From: Melghiribacillus thermohalophilus
GTDB taxonomy: Bacteria > Bacillota > Bacilli > Bacillales > Alkalibacillaceae
Direction of reading: 5' to 3'
NCBI RefSeq assembly: GCF_004342905.1
Contig: NZ_SMAN01000002.1
Coordinates: 62,001-126,000, forward strand
Length of the DNA: 64,000 nucleotides
Positions 11,450 through 20,582 of this stretch are shown piece after piece. Every line of letters starts with the position of its first letter. Within the stretch, counting starts at the first letter, position 1. The notes under the pieces are model-generated. The model searched no databases. It was given only the letters and a program-made list of their open reading frames with translations, and had not been told where the DNA came from. The translations under genes were made by a program, and so were the position numbers.

Positions 11450-12736
11450 ATGGAGAAATTGCTAATTAAAGGAGGTAATCCCTTAAAGGGAGAGGTCCGG
11501 ATCAGCGGAGCTAAAAACAGTGCTGTGGCCCTGCTGCCGGCAGCCATACTTGCCGATACACCTGTTACCATTGAGGGGTTGCCGAATATTTCAGACATTC
11601 AAATACTCGCCGAATTGTTGGAGGAAATTGGAGGAAAGGTCCAGCGATTTGGACAGGACATCACCATAGACCCTTCATCCATGATATCCATGCCGTTGCC
11701 CAATGGCAGGGTAAAGAAACTCCGTGCATCTTATTATTTTATGGGTGCCATGCTGGGACGGTTCAAAAAAGCTGTGATTGGTCTGCCCGGCGGATGTAAT
11801 CTTGGTCCAAGGCCGATTGATCAACATATCAAAGGCTTTGAAGCACTGGGAGCAAAGGTGACGAATGAACAGGGTGCAGTGTACCTTCGGGCAGATCGTT
11901 TAAAAGGGTCCCGGATTTATCTCGATGTCGTCAGCGTAGGTGCAACGATCAATATCATGCTTGCCGCTGTTAAGGCGGAAGGACGAACGATTATTGAAAA
12001 CGCTGCAAAAGAACCCGAAATTATTGACGTTGCTACATTGCTGACGAGCATGGGTGCGAAAATCAAAGGAGCAGGCACCGATGTCATCCGAATTGATGGT
12101 GTGGAACAATTAAATGGATGCCGGCATACGATTATTCCCGATCGCATTGAAGCGGGCACTTATACGATTATAGCCGCTGCACAAGGGGAAGAAGTGCTCA
12201 TTGATAACGTCATCCCCCTGCACCTCGAGTCACTGATCGCTAAACTGAGGGAAATGGGTGTTATCATTGAGGAAGAAGACGAACAACTTCTTATCCGAGG
12301 GAATCGTAAATTAAAAAGTGTGGACATTAAAACTCTGGTTTATCCTGGATTCCCGACGGATTTGCAGCAGCCTTTTACCGCTCTGTTAACCCAGGCAGAA
12401 GGTACCGGAATTGTGACGGATACCATTTACCAGTCCCGCTTTAAACACATTGACGAACTCAGGCGGATGAATGCGAGCATTAAGCTAGAAGGTGCGTCAG
12501 CGGTGGTCTCTGGCCCTGTTAAGCTTGAGGGTGCTAAAGTGAAAGCAAGCGATCTTCGCGCCGGTGCTTCGCTGGTTGTAGCGGGTATTATGGCCGATGG
12601 AGTGACCGAAATTATAGGTCTCGATCATATCGACCGGGGATATGAACAATTAACGGATAAACTGGCTAATTTAGGCGCGAATATCTGGAGAGAAAAAATG
12701 TCTTCTGAAGAAATTGAACAGTTCCAGAATTCTTGA
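11450..12736 (+). CDS. murAB: UDP-N-acetylglucosamine 1-carboxyvinyltransferase (MurAB/MurZ)
   Basis: 428 residues, the EPT fold. The catalytic Cys (about 116) is in [13 protein letters not shown], the target of fosfomycin; SGAKNS near the N-terminus binds substrate. It transfers enolpyruvate from PEP to UDP-GlcNAc, the first committed step of peptidoglycan synthesis. This is the second MurA of Firmicutes, in its conserved place between tal and glpX; the main copy is at 61147-62445. Start ATG 11450 has ATAGGAGAG 8 bases upstream and is preferred over ATG 11432. Confidence 0.95.
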   Translation: MEKLLIKGGNPLKGEVRISGAKNSAVALLPAAILADTPVTIEGLPNISDIQILAELLEEIGGKVQRFGQDITIDPSSMISMPLPNGRVKKLRASYYFMGAMLGRFKKAVIGLPGGCNLGPRPIDQHIKGFEALGAKVTNEQGAVYLRADRLKGSRIYLDVVSVGATINIMLAAVKAEGRTIIENAAKEPEIIDVATLLTSMGAKIKGAGTDVIRIDGVEQLNGCRHTIIPDRIEAGTYTIIAAAQGEEVLIDNVIPLHLESLIAKLREMGVIIEEEDEQLLIRGNRKLKSVDIKTLVYPGFPTDLQQPFTALLTQAEGTGIVTDTIYQSRFKHIDELRRMNASIKLEGASAVVSGPVKLEGAKVKASDLRAGASLVVAGIMADGVTEIIGLDHIDRGYEQLTDKLANLGANIWREKMSSEEIEQFQNS

Positions 12737-12804
12737 ATGTAAGGTTTTGGAAATGTTCCATGGAGATGAGGGAATAGTTTGTAACTTTAGGGGAGGAAAA
12801 AACC

Positions 12805-13776
12805 ATGGAAAGAAGCCTTACAATGGAACTAGTCCGCGTAACCGAAGCAGCTGCACTTGCTTCTGCACGCTGGATGGGACGCGGAAAAAAGGATGAAGCC
12901 GATGATGCAGCAACAACAGCGATGAGAAATGTATTTGACACCATTCCGATGAAGGGAACAGTCGTCATTGGTGAAGGAGAGATGGACGAAGCTCCGATGC
13001 TGTATATCGGAGAAAGATTAGGAAACGGTTTTGGCCCCAGGGTAGATGTAGCCGTAGATCCATTAGAAGGAACCAATATTGTAGCTCAAGGTACATGGAA
13101 TGCCCTTGCCGTTATTGCGGTTACGGACCATGGCAAAATGCTGCATGCACCGGATATGTATATGAATAAAATAGCAGTCGGACCGGAGGCTGTCGGGAAA
13201 GTCGATATTAACGCATCCGTGGCAGAGAATCTTGAGGCTGTTGCCCGTGCTAAAAATAAAGACATCGAAGACGTGGTTGCAGTCGTCTTAAATCGGAAAC
13301 GGCATGAAAAAATCATCCAGGAAATCCGTGATGTGGGCGCAAGAATAAAACTGATTCCTGATGGAGATGTGGCTGCAGCTATCAATACGGCATTTGATCA
13401 TACGGGTGTTGATATTTTATTTGGTATCGGCGGGGCACCGGAGGGAGTTTTAGCTGCTGTTGGTCTGAAGTGCCTAGGAGGAGAACTTCAGGGTAAACTG
13501 ATTCCTCAGAATGAAGAAGAAGAAGAGCGCTGCAAAGAAATGGGCATTGGTGATATCAATAAAGTATTGACCATGGATGATCTTTGCGGCGGTGATGATG
13601 CCATCTTTGCTGCAACTGGCGTGACCGACGGCGAACTTCTGAAAGGTGTACAATATAAAGGGATGAAGGCTACAACCCAGTCAATTGTCATGCGGGCTAA
13701 ATCGGGAACGGTCCGTTTTATTGATGGAACCCATAGTTTAAAGAAAAAACCGAACCTCGTGATCAAAGAAGTATAA
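12805..13776 (+). CDS. glpX: Class II fructose-1,6-bisphosphatase
   Basis: 323 residues, GlpX family. Metal-binding motifs GEGEMDEAP (about 53) and VDPLEGTN (about 83), and GIGGAPEG, are present. It hydrolyses fructose 1,6-bisphosphate to fructose 6-phosphate in gluconeogenesis, opposite to aldolase entry. ATG 12805 is preceded by GGGGAGG. It belongs to the core-carbon run fbaA-tal-murAB-glpX. Confidence 0.95.
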   Translation: MERSLTMELVRVTEAAALASARWMGRGKKDEADDAATTAMRNVFDTIPMKGTVVIGEGEMDEAPMLYIGERLGNGFGPRVDVAVDPLEGTNIVAQGTWNALAVIAVTDHGKMLHAPDMYMNKIAVGPEAVGKVDINASVAENLEAVARAKNKDIEDVVAVVLNRKRHEKIIQEIRDVGARIKLIPDGDVAAAINTAFDHTGVDILFGIGGAPEGVLAAVGLKCLGGELQGKLIPQNEEEEERCKEMGIGDINKVLTMDDLCGGDDAIFAATGVTDGELLKGVQYKGMKATTQSIVMRAKSGTVRFIDGTHSLKKKPNLVIKEV

Positions 13777-13788
13777 TTTGCATGGAAT

Positions 13789-13816
13789 GGGGGTCACTTG
13801 AAGTGCCCCCTTCTGT
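13789..13816 (+). terminator. Terminator after glpX
   Basis: GGGGG-T-CACT pairs with AGTG-CCCCC (13789-13798 with 13802-13810) around a tight loop with one bulged T; TTCTGTTT follows. Confidence 0.75.
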
Positions 13817-13912
13817 TTCATCTCCATTCATATGCTCCATCTGTATATCTATCCTTTTTGTCTTTTTTTATTCAATTTTTTTGAGAAAAACTGCTTTTCT
13901 AAAAGAATAGTA

Positions 13913-14303
13913 TTGAATAATGAATAAAAATAGGGTTAAAATGATAATGTTTATGAATGAGGAAAGCTTTATACCCCTGATGACGAACTTCGCTTTCGCT
14001 TCGACGTCTTCTCCATAAGAAGAGGATTCCCTTTTTACAAACGGTTTCATAGATTTCATAAAGCTTTTCTATTAAATTCCGGGAGACAGTTGTCTGTGGA
14101 CACGCAGGTTAGCCGCCTGCGATAAGGGATCACTCCGATCGCATATGTCGGAGCGAACCGTGTTTAACGAGAAAAAGCATTAGGGAAAGACAGGGAGCAT
14201 TGCCCGAACAGAGTTTGTATGTATAGGACCTGCCCATTCGATATACGTTTGAACGTGTTTCCAGGTTTGTGATGGGATAAAAATAAATAGGTGTGGTGAT
14301 ATT
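13913..14303 (+). promoter_or_regulatory. Promoter and long structured leader of rho
   Basis: Between glpX and rho lie about 530 bases without a credible gene. TTGAAT (13913-13918), 18-base spacer, TAAAAT (13937-13942) is a candidate SigA promoter, giving a leader of roughly 350 nt. Two GC-rich hairpins follow: cgcagg/cctgcg (14103-14108 with 14116-14121) and ctccga/tcggag (14133-14138 with 14148-14153). Rho autoregulates its own leader in other bacteria, so these may be part of such control; that is inference. Confidence 0.5.
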
Positions 14304-15593
14304 GTGTCTGAATTATCGATTAGTCATTTAGAATCATTAACATTAAAGGAACTATATGCCCTTGCAAAGGAATACAAAATTTCCTACTACTCCAAACTCA
14401 CGAAACGTGAATTAATTTTCGCGATTCTAAAAGCCCAGGCTGAAAAAGATGGTTTTTTGTTTATGGACGGGATATTGGAAATTATTCCTTCTGAAGGGTT
14501 CGGTTTTTTGCGTCCGATCAATTATTCCCCGAGTTCGGAGGATATTTACATTTCGGCTTCTCAGATCCGCCGGTTTGATCTCCGAAACGGCGATAAAGTA
14601 TCCGGAAAAGTCAGACCCCCGAAGGAAAATGAACGATACTACGGCTTGCTTCATGTCGACGCGGTTAATGGTGAAGACCCCGAGACTGCAAAAGAGCGGG
14701 TTCATTTTCCAGCGCTTACTCCCCTTTATCCTGACCGGCTGATGAAGCTTGAAACCGAATCCCATAAGCTGTCCACGAGAATTATTGATTTGATGGCCCC
14801 TGTGGGATTTGGACAGAGGGGACTGATTGTGGCACCGCCTAAAGCAGGAAAAACCATGCTGATGAAAGAAATTGCCAACAGCATATCCGTTAACCATCCT
14901 GAGGCCAAACTCATTATTTTGCTGGTGGACGAGCGTCCCGAAGAAGTGACGGATATTGAACGATCTGTCCATGAAGATGTGGATGTGGTCAGTTCCACCT
15001 TTGACGAAGTGCCGGAAAACCATATCAAAGTGTCCGAACTTGTGCTTGAAAGAGCCATGAGACTGGTGGAACATAAACGGGATGTCGTCATTTTAATGGA
15101 CAGTATCACACGGCTGGCCAGGGCATATAACCTGGTGATACCGCCAAGCGGGCGGACACTATCTGGAGGTATTGATCCGGCAGCTTTCCACCGGCCAAAG
15201 CGCTTCTTCGGGGCAGCCCGCAATATTGAAGAGGGCGGAAGTCTGACGATTTTAGCTACGGCTTTAATTGATACGGGGTCCCGCATGGACGATGTCATTT
15301 ATGAAGAGTTTAAAGGTACGGGCAATATGGAACTTCATCTGGACCGGAGTCTAGCTGAACGCCGTATTTTCCCTGCCATTGACATTCTTCGCTCGGGTAC
15401 AAGGAAAGAAGAGCTTCTTCTTCAGAAATCTCATATTGAAAAAATCTGGGCCATCCGCAAGACGATGAGTGATTCTCCTGACTTTGTAGACCGGTTCCTG
15501 AAACGTCTGAAAGCTTCAAAAAATAACGATGAATTCTTCCAGATGATGGAGGAAGACATGAAAGGAAACAGTTCTCATCGTCGTTATTCCTGA
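14304..15593 (+). CDS. rho: Transcription termination factor Rho
   Basis: 429 residues. N-terminal Rho domain (LESLTLKELYALAKEY), RNA-binding cold-shock-like domain with GFGFLR, P-loop APPKAGKT near 176-183, Walker B VVILMDSITRLARAYN, and Q-loop/R-loop regions. The hexameric helicase terminates transcription and limits antisense RNA. GTG start 14304 has AGGTGTGGTGA upstream. The upstream leader is long and structured. Confidence 0.97.
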   Translation: MSELSISHLESLTLKELYALAKEYKISYYSKLTKRELIFAILKAQAEKDGFLFMDGILEIIPSEGFGFLRPINYSPSSEDIYISASQIRRFDLRNGDKVSGKVRPPKENERYYGLLHVDAVNGEDPETAKERVHFPALTPLYPDRLMKLETESHKLSTRIIDLMAPVGFGQRGLIVAPPKAGKTMLMKEIANSISVNHPEAKLIILLVDERPEEVTDIERSVHEDVDVVSSTFDEVPENHIKVSELVLERAMRLVEHKRDVVILMDSITRLARAYNLVIPPSGRTLSGGIDPAAFHRPKRFFGAARNIEEGGSLTILATALIDTGSRMDDVIYEEFKGTGNMELHLDRSLAERRIFPAIDILRSGTRKEELLLQKSHIEKIWAIRKTMSDSPDFVDRFLKRLKASKNNDEFFQMMEEDMKGNSSHRRYS

Positions 15594-15639
15594 TTGATCC
15601 GGCAGTTATAAATGGAAGATAGGAAGTTCATAATAAGTA

Positions 15640-15668
15640 TTGCAAAATAAATTTTACCCTGTTATAAT
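15640..15668 (+). promoter_or_regulatory. SigA promoter of rpmE2
   Basis: TTGCAA (15640-15645), 17-base spacer, perfect TATAAT (15663-15668). Start expected near 15675. Confidence 0.8.
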
Positions 15669-15674
15669 CACTCT

Positions 15675-15767
15675 ATGTGAGTTTAGATATCGTATGATGA
15701 GTCGTGGAAGAACGACGAACAAACACTCTGGTTCCACAGGAATCAGGGCAGAAAGGGAGTGAAAGGC
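15675..15767 (+). promoter_or_regulatory. Leader of the L31 gene with hairpin (candidate r-protein leader)
   Basis: About 90 nt between the predicted start and the gene. gtcgt/acgac (15701-15705 with 15712-15716) forms a small hairpin; CTCTGGTTCC and AGGAATCAGGG follow. Structured L31 leaders are known in Firmicutes; whether this belongs to that class needs a covariance search. Confidence 0.4.
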
Positions 15768-16013
15768 ATGAAAAACGGAATTCATCCTGAATACAGAAAA
15801 GTCGTATTTTTGGACGCTAGTACCGGATTTAAATTTTTAAGCGGATCTACAAAATCTTCCGATGAAACCATTGAATGGGAAGACGGAAACACCTATCCAG
15901 TCATTCGGGTGGAAATCAGTTCTTCTTCACACCCATTCTACACTGGTAAACAAAAAGCTGATACAGCAGGTGGCCGTGTAGATCGCTTTAAGAAAAAATA
16001 CAATCTTAAATAA
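15768..16013 (+). CDS. rpmE2: 50S ribosomal protein L31, type B (zinc-free)
   Basis: 81 residues. [18 protein letters not shown] and HPFYTGKQK are L31 features; the CxxC zinc ribbon of type A L31 is absent. L31 bridges the ribosomal subunits. The type B form usually serves as the zinc-saving paralogue, but here it stands where Bacillus rpmE type A normally is, after rho. ATG 15768 has GGGAG 8 bases upstream; an in-frame GTG at 15759 overlaps that site. Confidence 0.93.
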   Translation: MKNGIHPEYRKVVFLDASTGFKFLSGSTKSSDETIEWEDGNTYPVIRVEISSSSHPFYTGKQKADTAGGRVDRFKKKYNLK

Positions 16014-16034
16014 TATTCATGTTTTTCATGATGG

Positions 16035-16070
16035 AAAACAGGCAAACGTTCATTTTTGCCTGTTTTTTTA
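16035..16070 (+). terminator. Terminator after rpmE2
   Basis: Perfect 12-bp stem aaaacaggcaaa (16035-16046) with tttgcctgtttt (16055-16066), followed by T residues. Confidence 0.9.
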
Positions 16071-16144
16071 TTCATACAAAATGAGGGAAAGCAATCCCTG
16101 ATTGAAAAATATGTATGGTAGGTTGTGGAAAGGGGAGACACCTG

Positions 16145-16408
16145 GTGCATATCATGAAGCAGAAGGGCTGGGTAGAAGTGATTTGCCGAAGTATGTTTTC
16201 CGGGAAATCAGAGGAACTGATCCGCAGAGTTCGCAGGGCTACTTATGCAACCTGAATGTTCAGGTATTTTTGCCCGTTATAGACAACCGCTATAGAAAAG
16301 AGGAAGTCGTATCCCATAATGGAGAATCCTTTGAAGCGACTCCGATTCAACATGCAGGGGAAATCGATGATCCTATCGATGAAAATATAGATGTCATCGG
16401 AATCGATG
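16145..16408 (+). pseudogene. tdk: Native thymidine kinase, 5' fragment (disrupted by island)
   Basis: From GTG 16145 (GGGGAG upstream) the frame reads a Gram-positive Tdk N-terminus ([27 protein letters not shown]). The P-loop glycine is replaced by Arg ([10 protein letters not shown]), and about one base is lost near 16246, after which another frame continues the protein (VQVFLPVIDNRY, VVSHNG, ENIDVIGID). The similarity stops at the 8-bp repeat AATCGATG (16401-16408), where the island begins. The 3' half resumes at 25759. The three lesions (P-loop change, frameshift, insertion) make it non-functional. Confidence 0.9.
16401..16408. repeat. Left direct repeat / attL core
   Basis: AATCGATG, identical to 25759-25766. 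Followed on the island side by TTTCGTTACCTA, which is nearly the inverse of the island's right end (TAGGGAACAAA), as expected for the arms around a tyrosine-recombinase core. Confidence 0.75.
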
Positions 16409-16479
16409 TTTCGTTACCTAACGGTTCATGATACTTTTAATCGTAAACATATTATTACATTGTATTTTACATAGAGGTT

Positions 16480-16522
16480 AAGATAGTGTGCACGCCAAAA
16501 GGTTTGTACACTATCTTTTTTT
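16480..16522 (+). terminator. Terminator just inside the left end of the island
   Basis: 13-bp stem with one G-T pair (aagatagtgtgca 16480-16492 with tgtacactatctt 16505-16517), then T7. It would stop transcripts entering from rpmE2/tdk. Confidence 0.85.
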
Positions 16523-17158
16523 GTGTATAATAAACATTATAAGAACGTGTGTTTGTTAAGGGGATGGGTTTGGAAAAAAAGAAATGGACTAAAAGTGGAG
16601 CAGACCTTAATAAATAGTCCAAGACTTTCTACGAAGTATAGAAGGTTATATATTATTACAGAAGATGGGATCCCTTTATATGAGGTGAATGAATGGTTAG
16701 AGGCTAATAGTAGGAACAGTTATGGAACAGGGGTTTCTTGCGCAAATGAAATAATGGATTACCTACGTTTTTTAAAGAAGTTGGAGATTCACTATCGGGA
16801 AGTTAAACGTAAATCAATTATTGAAGAATTTATTAAATAGTTACTTTACGGTGATGCCTTACAGGAAGTAGCAGATATAGAGGGTGTATTGTCTTTTAAT
16901 GTCGTCAAAAAACGCATTTCAATTATAAAAGGTTTTTATGGGTGGCTAGAAGATAACGGTAAAATTGAATATAATCCAGTGCGGTATGGAGTTAAATCAA
17001 ATAAGCAAGGAAAGAGCCACGTATAGCGTGCGAAGATTAAAGAGAGACAATTACCTATTTGTGGTGACTTGTCAGAAAGATTAGAACTGTATATTAGAGG
17101 GAAAAGATTAGACTCAATTACAGACAATATCGATTATATCTTGGAGATTAAGGAGCGA
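16523..17158 (+). pseudogene. Phage-type integrase remnant (N-terminal domain only)
   Basis: One frame, interrupted by TAG at 16838-16840 and TAG at 17024-17026, reads like the SAM-like core-binding domain of a tyrosine recombinase: ITEDGIPLYEVNEWLE, MDYLRFLKKL, then after the first stop VVKKRISIIKGFYGWLED, NGKIEYNPVRYG. The catalytic domain with its R-H-R-Y residues is absent; the frame runs directly into the tdk gene at 17165. The first codons may also be frameshifted (MGLEKKKWTKSG in another frame near 16564). It was probably the element's integrase; the family is inferred from weak pattern matches. Confidence 0.6.
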
Positions 17159-17164
17159 ATGCTT

Positions 17165-17737
17165 GTGGCACAGTTATATTTTAAATACGGAGCAATGAAT
17201 AGTGGGAAATCAATAGAAATATTAAAGGTAGCTCATAACTACGAGGAACAGAATAAACCGGTTCTAATTTTTACATCAGGTATTGATGATCGAGACAAGG
17301 TTGGATATGTATCAAGTAGGATAGGACTGAAAAGAAAGGCAATTCCCATTTTTAAAGAGACGAATGTTTTTGATGTCGTAAAAAATTGCGAGAGTCCCCC
17401 ATTTTGTGTACTAGTAGATGAGGCACAATTCTTAGACAAAGATCATGTTCTACAATTGGCTAAGATTGTTGATGAACTTGATATTCCTGTAATGGGTTTT
17501 GGCCTAAAAAATGATTTCCAAAATGAATTGTTTGAGGGAAGTAAGTACTTTTTACTTTACGCAGATAAAATTGAAGAAATGAAAACAATATGTTGGTTTT
17601 GTCCGAGGAAAGCCCTTATGAATTTGCGTATAGATGAAAACGGGAAGCCTGTGTACACAGGTGAACAAATACAAATTGGTGGAAACGATTCCTACTATCC
17701 AGTGTGTCGTAAATGTCATTCTAATCCACCACTATAA
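17165..17737 (+). CDS. tdk: Thymidine kinase, E. coli-like subfamily, carried by the island
   Basis: 190 residues, apparently intact. P-loop YGAMNSGKS (about 8-16), VSSRIGL, catalytic-glutamate motif LVDEAQFL (about 82-89), FGLKNDF, and two zinc pairs CWFC (about 143) and CRKC (about 181). It phosphorylates thymidine to dTMP in the salvage pathway. GTG 17165 is chosen because AAGGAG lies 9 bases upstream and the protein then starts MAQLYF like the family; ATG 17159 is too close to that site. It differs clearly from the split native tdk and very likely replaces it. Confidence 0.92.
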   Translation: MAQLYFKYGAMNSGKSIEILKVAHNYEEQNKPVLIFTSGIDDRDKVGYVSSRIGLKRKAIPIFKETNVFDVVKNCESPPFCVLVDEAQFLDKDHVLQLAKIVDELDIPVMGFGLKNDFQNELFEGSKYFLLYADKIEEMKTICWFCPRKALMNLRIDENGKPVYTGEQIQIGGNDSYYPVCRKCHSNPPL

Positions 17738-18742
17738 TTAACTTATAAGGGGCTAAGGAAATAAGTGGGGACGGAGATTTTTATAATCTAGATGAATGAT
17801 CGGAAACAGTTTATATGGGGAAACATATCCTGTTAAATTATTTGAAACAGGGTGATATTTTAAAAATGATTCAAAAAGGGAAACAAATGGAGCATCTAAA
17901 AAAGAAGTCGAAAATGATTTAATGGATTTTAGCGAACCATTTTTATACAGACAGAAATTAACTCATGATTTTTGATTTCCTACCGTTTGGAAACATCTCT
18001 TCTTTACACCAGAAGAAGTAAATGTATTGTTTAGTTATTAGATATACAGTAGATAAGGTTGACTTTATAGAAATTTATATCGTAGTACTTAATATCACAT
18101 ATCGGTGTGATTAAAAATATGTGGAAGCACGTTTTAAAAGATCATAACTGGGGATATAGCAAACATAATGATTTGGTGTACGTCTGGGAGATTAAAAATG
18201 GAGATGTTGAGGTTTTTCAGCGAAGAGACGATATGAAAATTCCTCAACTTCTATAAATGTGTCGGAATGGGGGAAAGTTGATACACTTCCTAAAGCTGTG
18301 TCTGGATTTACTGTTCACATAGGAGATGACATATTTATATATTTGTTTTGAATACTGTTTTTGTATTTAGCTTCTAGGAAGCTAGGTGTCCCATAGAATT
18401 ATTATCATAATTTGGTAAGAGAAGTGAAGAATATAGAGAAAGTTATTTCAATATCCGCAAGTCGAGATCTATTATTTTGACTTGTGGATTTTTTATATTT
18501 TGTGGCTCTCCACAATGAAGGGTGCTGAAAATTAAAAAAAGAACAATCTCCCTCTATTGTTAATAATAACCCAAATCAAAACCAATAGAAAGGAAAATCT
18601 GCATGTATAAACAGTTACTACAGAGATCCTCCACCTACAACATTTTCAGTTAACCCATCAGGAGGAGCGTGTTCAGAATGGGTGGATTCTGGATGTTGAA
18701 CCTTTTCCTCAAACCCATATCTGCCCTCTCTGTTTTCAGTCA
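17738..18742. other. Gene-poor stretch with decayed coding remnants
   Basis: About 1 kb without a convincing gene. Short fragments read like protein tails: MGKHILLNYLKQGDILKMIQ near 17815, KHLFFTPEEVNVLFSY ending near 18042, and a 45-codon frame at 18119-18256 (VYVWEIKNGDVEVFQRRDD) without a clear ribosome binding site. They look like leftovers of deleted island genes. No function can be named. Confidence 0.5.
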
Positions 18743-18888
18743 GCACCAACGTGGAAAGAACCCATATTAAATTATTTTCGATTCCGCCTAGCGAATGCGA
18801 AACTGGAAGGCACCAATAACACCTTGAAGCGCAGAAGTTTCGGATGTCCAAACCTTGAAAAATTTGATAGGCGTATTAGCGTGGAATG
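18743..18888 (+). pseudogene. ISL3 family transposase remnant (C-terminal end)
   Basis: The plus strand reads WKEPILNYFRFRLANAKLEG, then TNNTLKRRSFG and FDRRISVEC. This matches the C-terminal end of ISL3 transposases (ILNYFxxRLTNAxLEGxNNxIKxxKRRxFG), with the usual KIK segment lost. No N-terminal part and no terminal inverted repeats were seen. Confidence 0.7.
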
Positions 18889-19026
18889 TCAGCAACCAGC
18901 CTGGTATTTGGAAGCAATCATACGATAAAGAAAGAATCAAGCACGTTTTATTGCGGAGAACCTATTTTTTTAAAACTTTTATATTTTGTAAGTTGTGATT
19001 TCCGCTGATTAGGTTTCTTTACTAAA

Positions 19027-19049
19027 TTGAAAGGCGATACACCTTTCAA
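19027..19049 (+). repeat. Inverted repeat upstream of the secreted-protein operon
   Basis: TTGAAAGG (19027-19034) and CCTTTCAA (19042-19049), perfect 8-bp arms, 7-base loop, 50 bases before the ATG at 19100. No T-tract follows, so an operator or mRNA-stabilising hairpin is more likely than a terminator. Confidence 0.5.
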
Positions 19050-19099
19050 CTTCGATTTAGGCCTATACGAAGGAACCAAAAATAAGGAGGAAAATAACA

Positions 19100-19492
19100 A
19101 TGGCGAATATCGTTTCTATTCGAAAGCCAAGTAAAATTAAAGCTCTTATTTTGGGAGTATTAACACTTGGACTTTTAGCCACAAGCGTATCAGCAGCTAG
19201 TTCAACTGCTCTATTGCAATATGAATCAAATGCAGAAGGGCCAAAAATTAATATTCATGATGGTGCTTCTAGAATGACAGTAACTAATGCCGGTGGAGGG
19301 CCATATCAGTTAATCGGTTATGCCAAAAAGTATGTAGCAATATTCCCAGATCCAACGGTTCACACAAGTTATGCGCGACCTGTAACCGAGGTTAGAACTA
19401 ACTTCTATCCAGATCCTTCGACTTACTATCCTGAAGCGTATGGAGAATATAACACAGATGACCTTTATGGTGCTGTAAACATTACAGATTAA
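19100..19492 (+). CDS. Small secreted protein of unknown function
   Basis: 130 residues with a Sec signal peptide: positive N-region (SIRKPSKIK), hydrophobic core (ALILGVLTLGLLATSV) and an AxA-like cleavage site (VSA-A near 33). The mature part of about 97 residues has no cysteine and is rich in Tyr, Pro, Asp and Asn (FYPDPSTYYPEAYGEY). Strong ribosome binding site AAGGAGG before ATG 19100. I do not recognise the family. It heads an operon with an M1-like protein and an ABC exporter, an arrangement that suggests a secreted effector or bacteriocin-like product with its export or immunity genes; that is inference. Confidence 0.75.
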   Translation: MANIVSIRKPSKIKALILGVLTLGLLATSVSAASSTALLQYESNAEGPKINIHDGASRMTVTNAGGGPYQLIGYAKKYVAIFPDPTVHTSYARPVTEVRTNFYPDPSTYYPEAYGEYNTDDLYGAVNITD

Positions 19493-19556
19493 TCATTTTT
19501 TATTAGATGAGAAGGAGAAAGGAAATAAATATTTCTCTTTATATCATGGATTTAAA

Positions 19557-20567
19557 GTGTCGAATATTAAGGATAACGAAGGGAATAAGCTAGAGTTCCA
19601 TCAAGAAGGGGATTTTATTCAAGTCGAACTAAAACAACCTACACAACAAATAACATTGGAATATAGCGGAGTATCTTCACCATTTATGGATGCTAACCGT
19701 TATTTTGCTTATTTACCATATTACTTTGCGTGGATACCTTTAAAAAGCCAATATCCTTCCATGAAGTATATCTATAACTCTAATCATAGACTTCCAGGTC
19801 AACCCGCCGAACCAATAGATTATGTTTTACACTATCAAGGTGAAAACGAAGTGATGACAAATCTTAAAAAAGTAGGGAAGGGTAAATATGTTGGAACGAA
19901 TGAACAGGGGATCACGCTGATTTACGGTGAATTAAAAACGAAAAAGATACAGGATTACGACATTACCTATCCGATAACATGGGAAAACAGCATTGGAACC
20001 GTTCATTCTTATTTGGAACAACTAGAACAAACATTTGAAACCGTACAGACGATTTTCCAATTAGAAAAACAAAAATTACCGAAAAATATTCTCTTTATAC
20101 CAGCAAGAGGACCAAATGATACTTTACCTTCAGAAACAATGTGGTATCAAGAAGGAGAACAATTCACTATTCTTATTGACCCTTATGAACATCACGACGA
20201 AACAACATTCGATTTCAAGGCTCAACTGATGACTTATCAAATGGTAGGTGCACTCTTATGGAAGAACGATAGAATTGTCTATCAAAATGAAGATATATCA
20301 ACTGTTTTTAACGCATTAGTAGGAACATATGTAAATAAAAAGGTAGGAGTAGAAGAACTTTCTTTCTCCGAGGAAGACTATTGGATTGGAGAAATATTAC
20401 TCAAAACATCAGAGAATGACAAGAAGATAATTCAAGATTTATCAACCTTCTTTTCAAGGAAGTCCGAACAAGAAATAGAGAGATTCTTACTGGAGTGGAG
20501 AACACTCTTACAAAATCCAAATGTAACGTGGAACCAGGTAGATAAACTTTTAAAGGCATATCAATAG
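19557..20567 (+). CDS. M1 peptidase-like extracytoplasmic domain protein, probably truncated
   Basis: 336 residues from GTG 19557. The fold pattern resembles the M1-aminopeptidase-like outer domain attached to some ABC-2 permeases (beta-rich N-part VSNIKDNEGNKLEF, then FAYLPYYFAWIPL). The HExxH zinc site is missing; YQMVGALLW stands in its place, so it is not a peptidase. The frame stays open upstream to 19479 and still reads like the family (DEKEKGNKYFSLYHGFKV), but has no start codon, signal peptide or membrane segment. It is therefore probably the C-terminal remnant of a larger permease, or a protein started late. Next gene: ABC ATPase. Confidence 0.5.
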   Translation: MSNIKDNEGNKLEFHQEGDFIQVELKQPTQQITLEYSGVSSPFMDANRYFAYLPYYFAWIPLKSQYPSMKYIYNSNHRLPGQPAEPIDYVLHYQGENEVMTNLKKVGKGKYVGTNEQGITLIYGELKTKKIQDYDITYPITWENSIGTVHSYLEQLEQTFETVQTIFQLEKQKLPKNILFIPARGPNDTLPSETMWYQEGEQFTILIDPYEHHDETTFDFKAQLMTYQMVGALLWKNDRIVYQNEDISTVFNALVGTYVNKKVGVEELSFSEEDYWIGEILLKTSENDKKIIQDLSTFFSRKSEQEIERFLLEWRTLLQNPNVTWNQVDKLLKAYQ

Positions 20568-20582
20568 GGAGGCGTAAGGCAC

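Noticed and set aside
13868-14059. 63-codon minus-strand frame with one hydrophobic segment in the rho leader
   Set aside because: No ribosome binding site, and it overlaps the likely rho promoter and leader.
14427-15298. Antisense frames inside rho
   Set aside because: Shadows of the rho coding frame.
18618-18851. 77-codon minus-strand frame in the island
   Set aside because: It is antisense to the ISL3 transposase remnant, which explains the sequence better.
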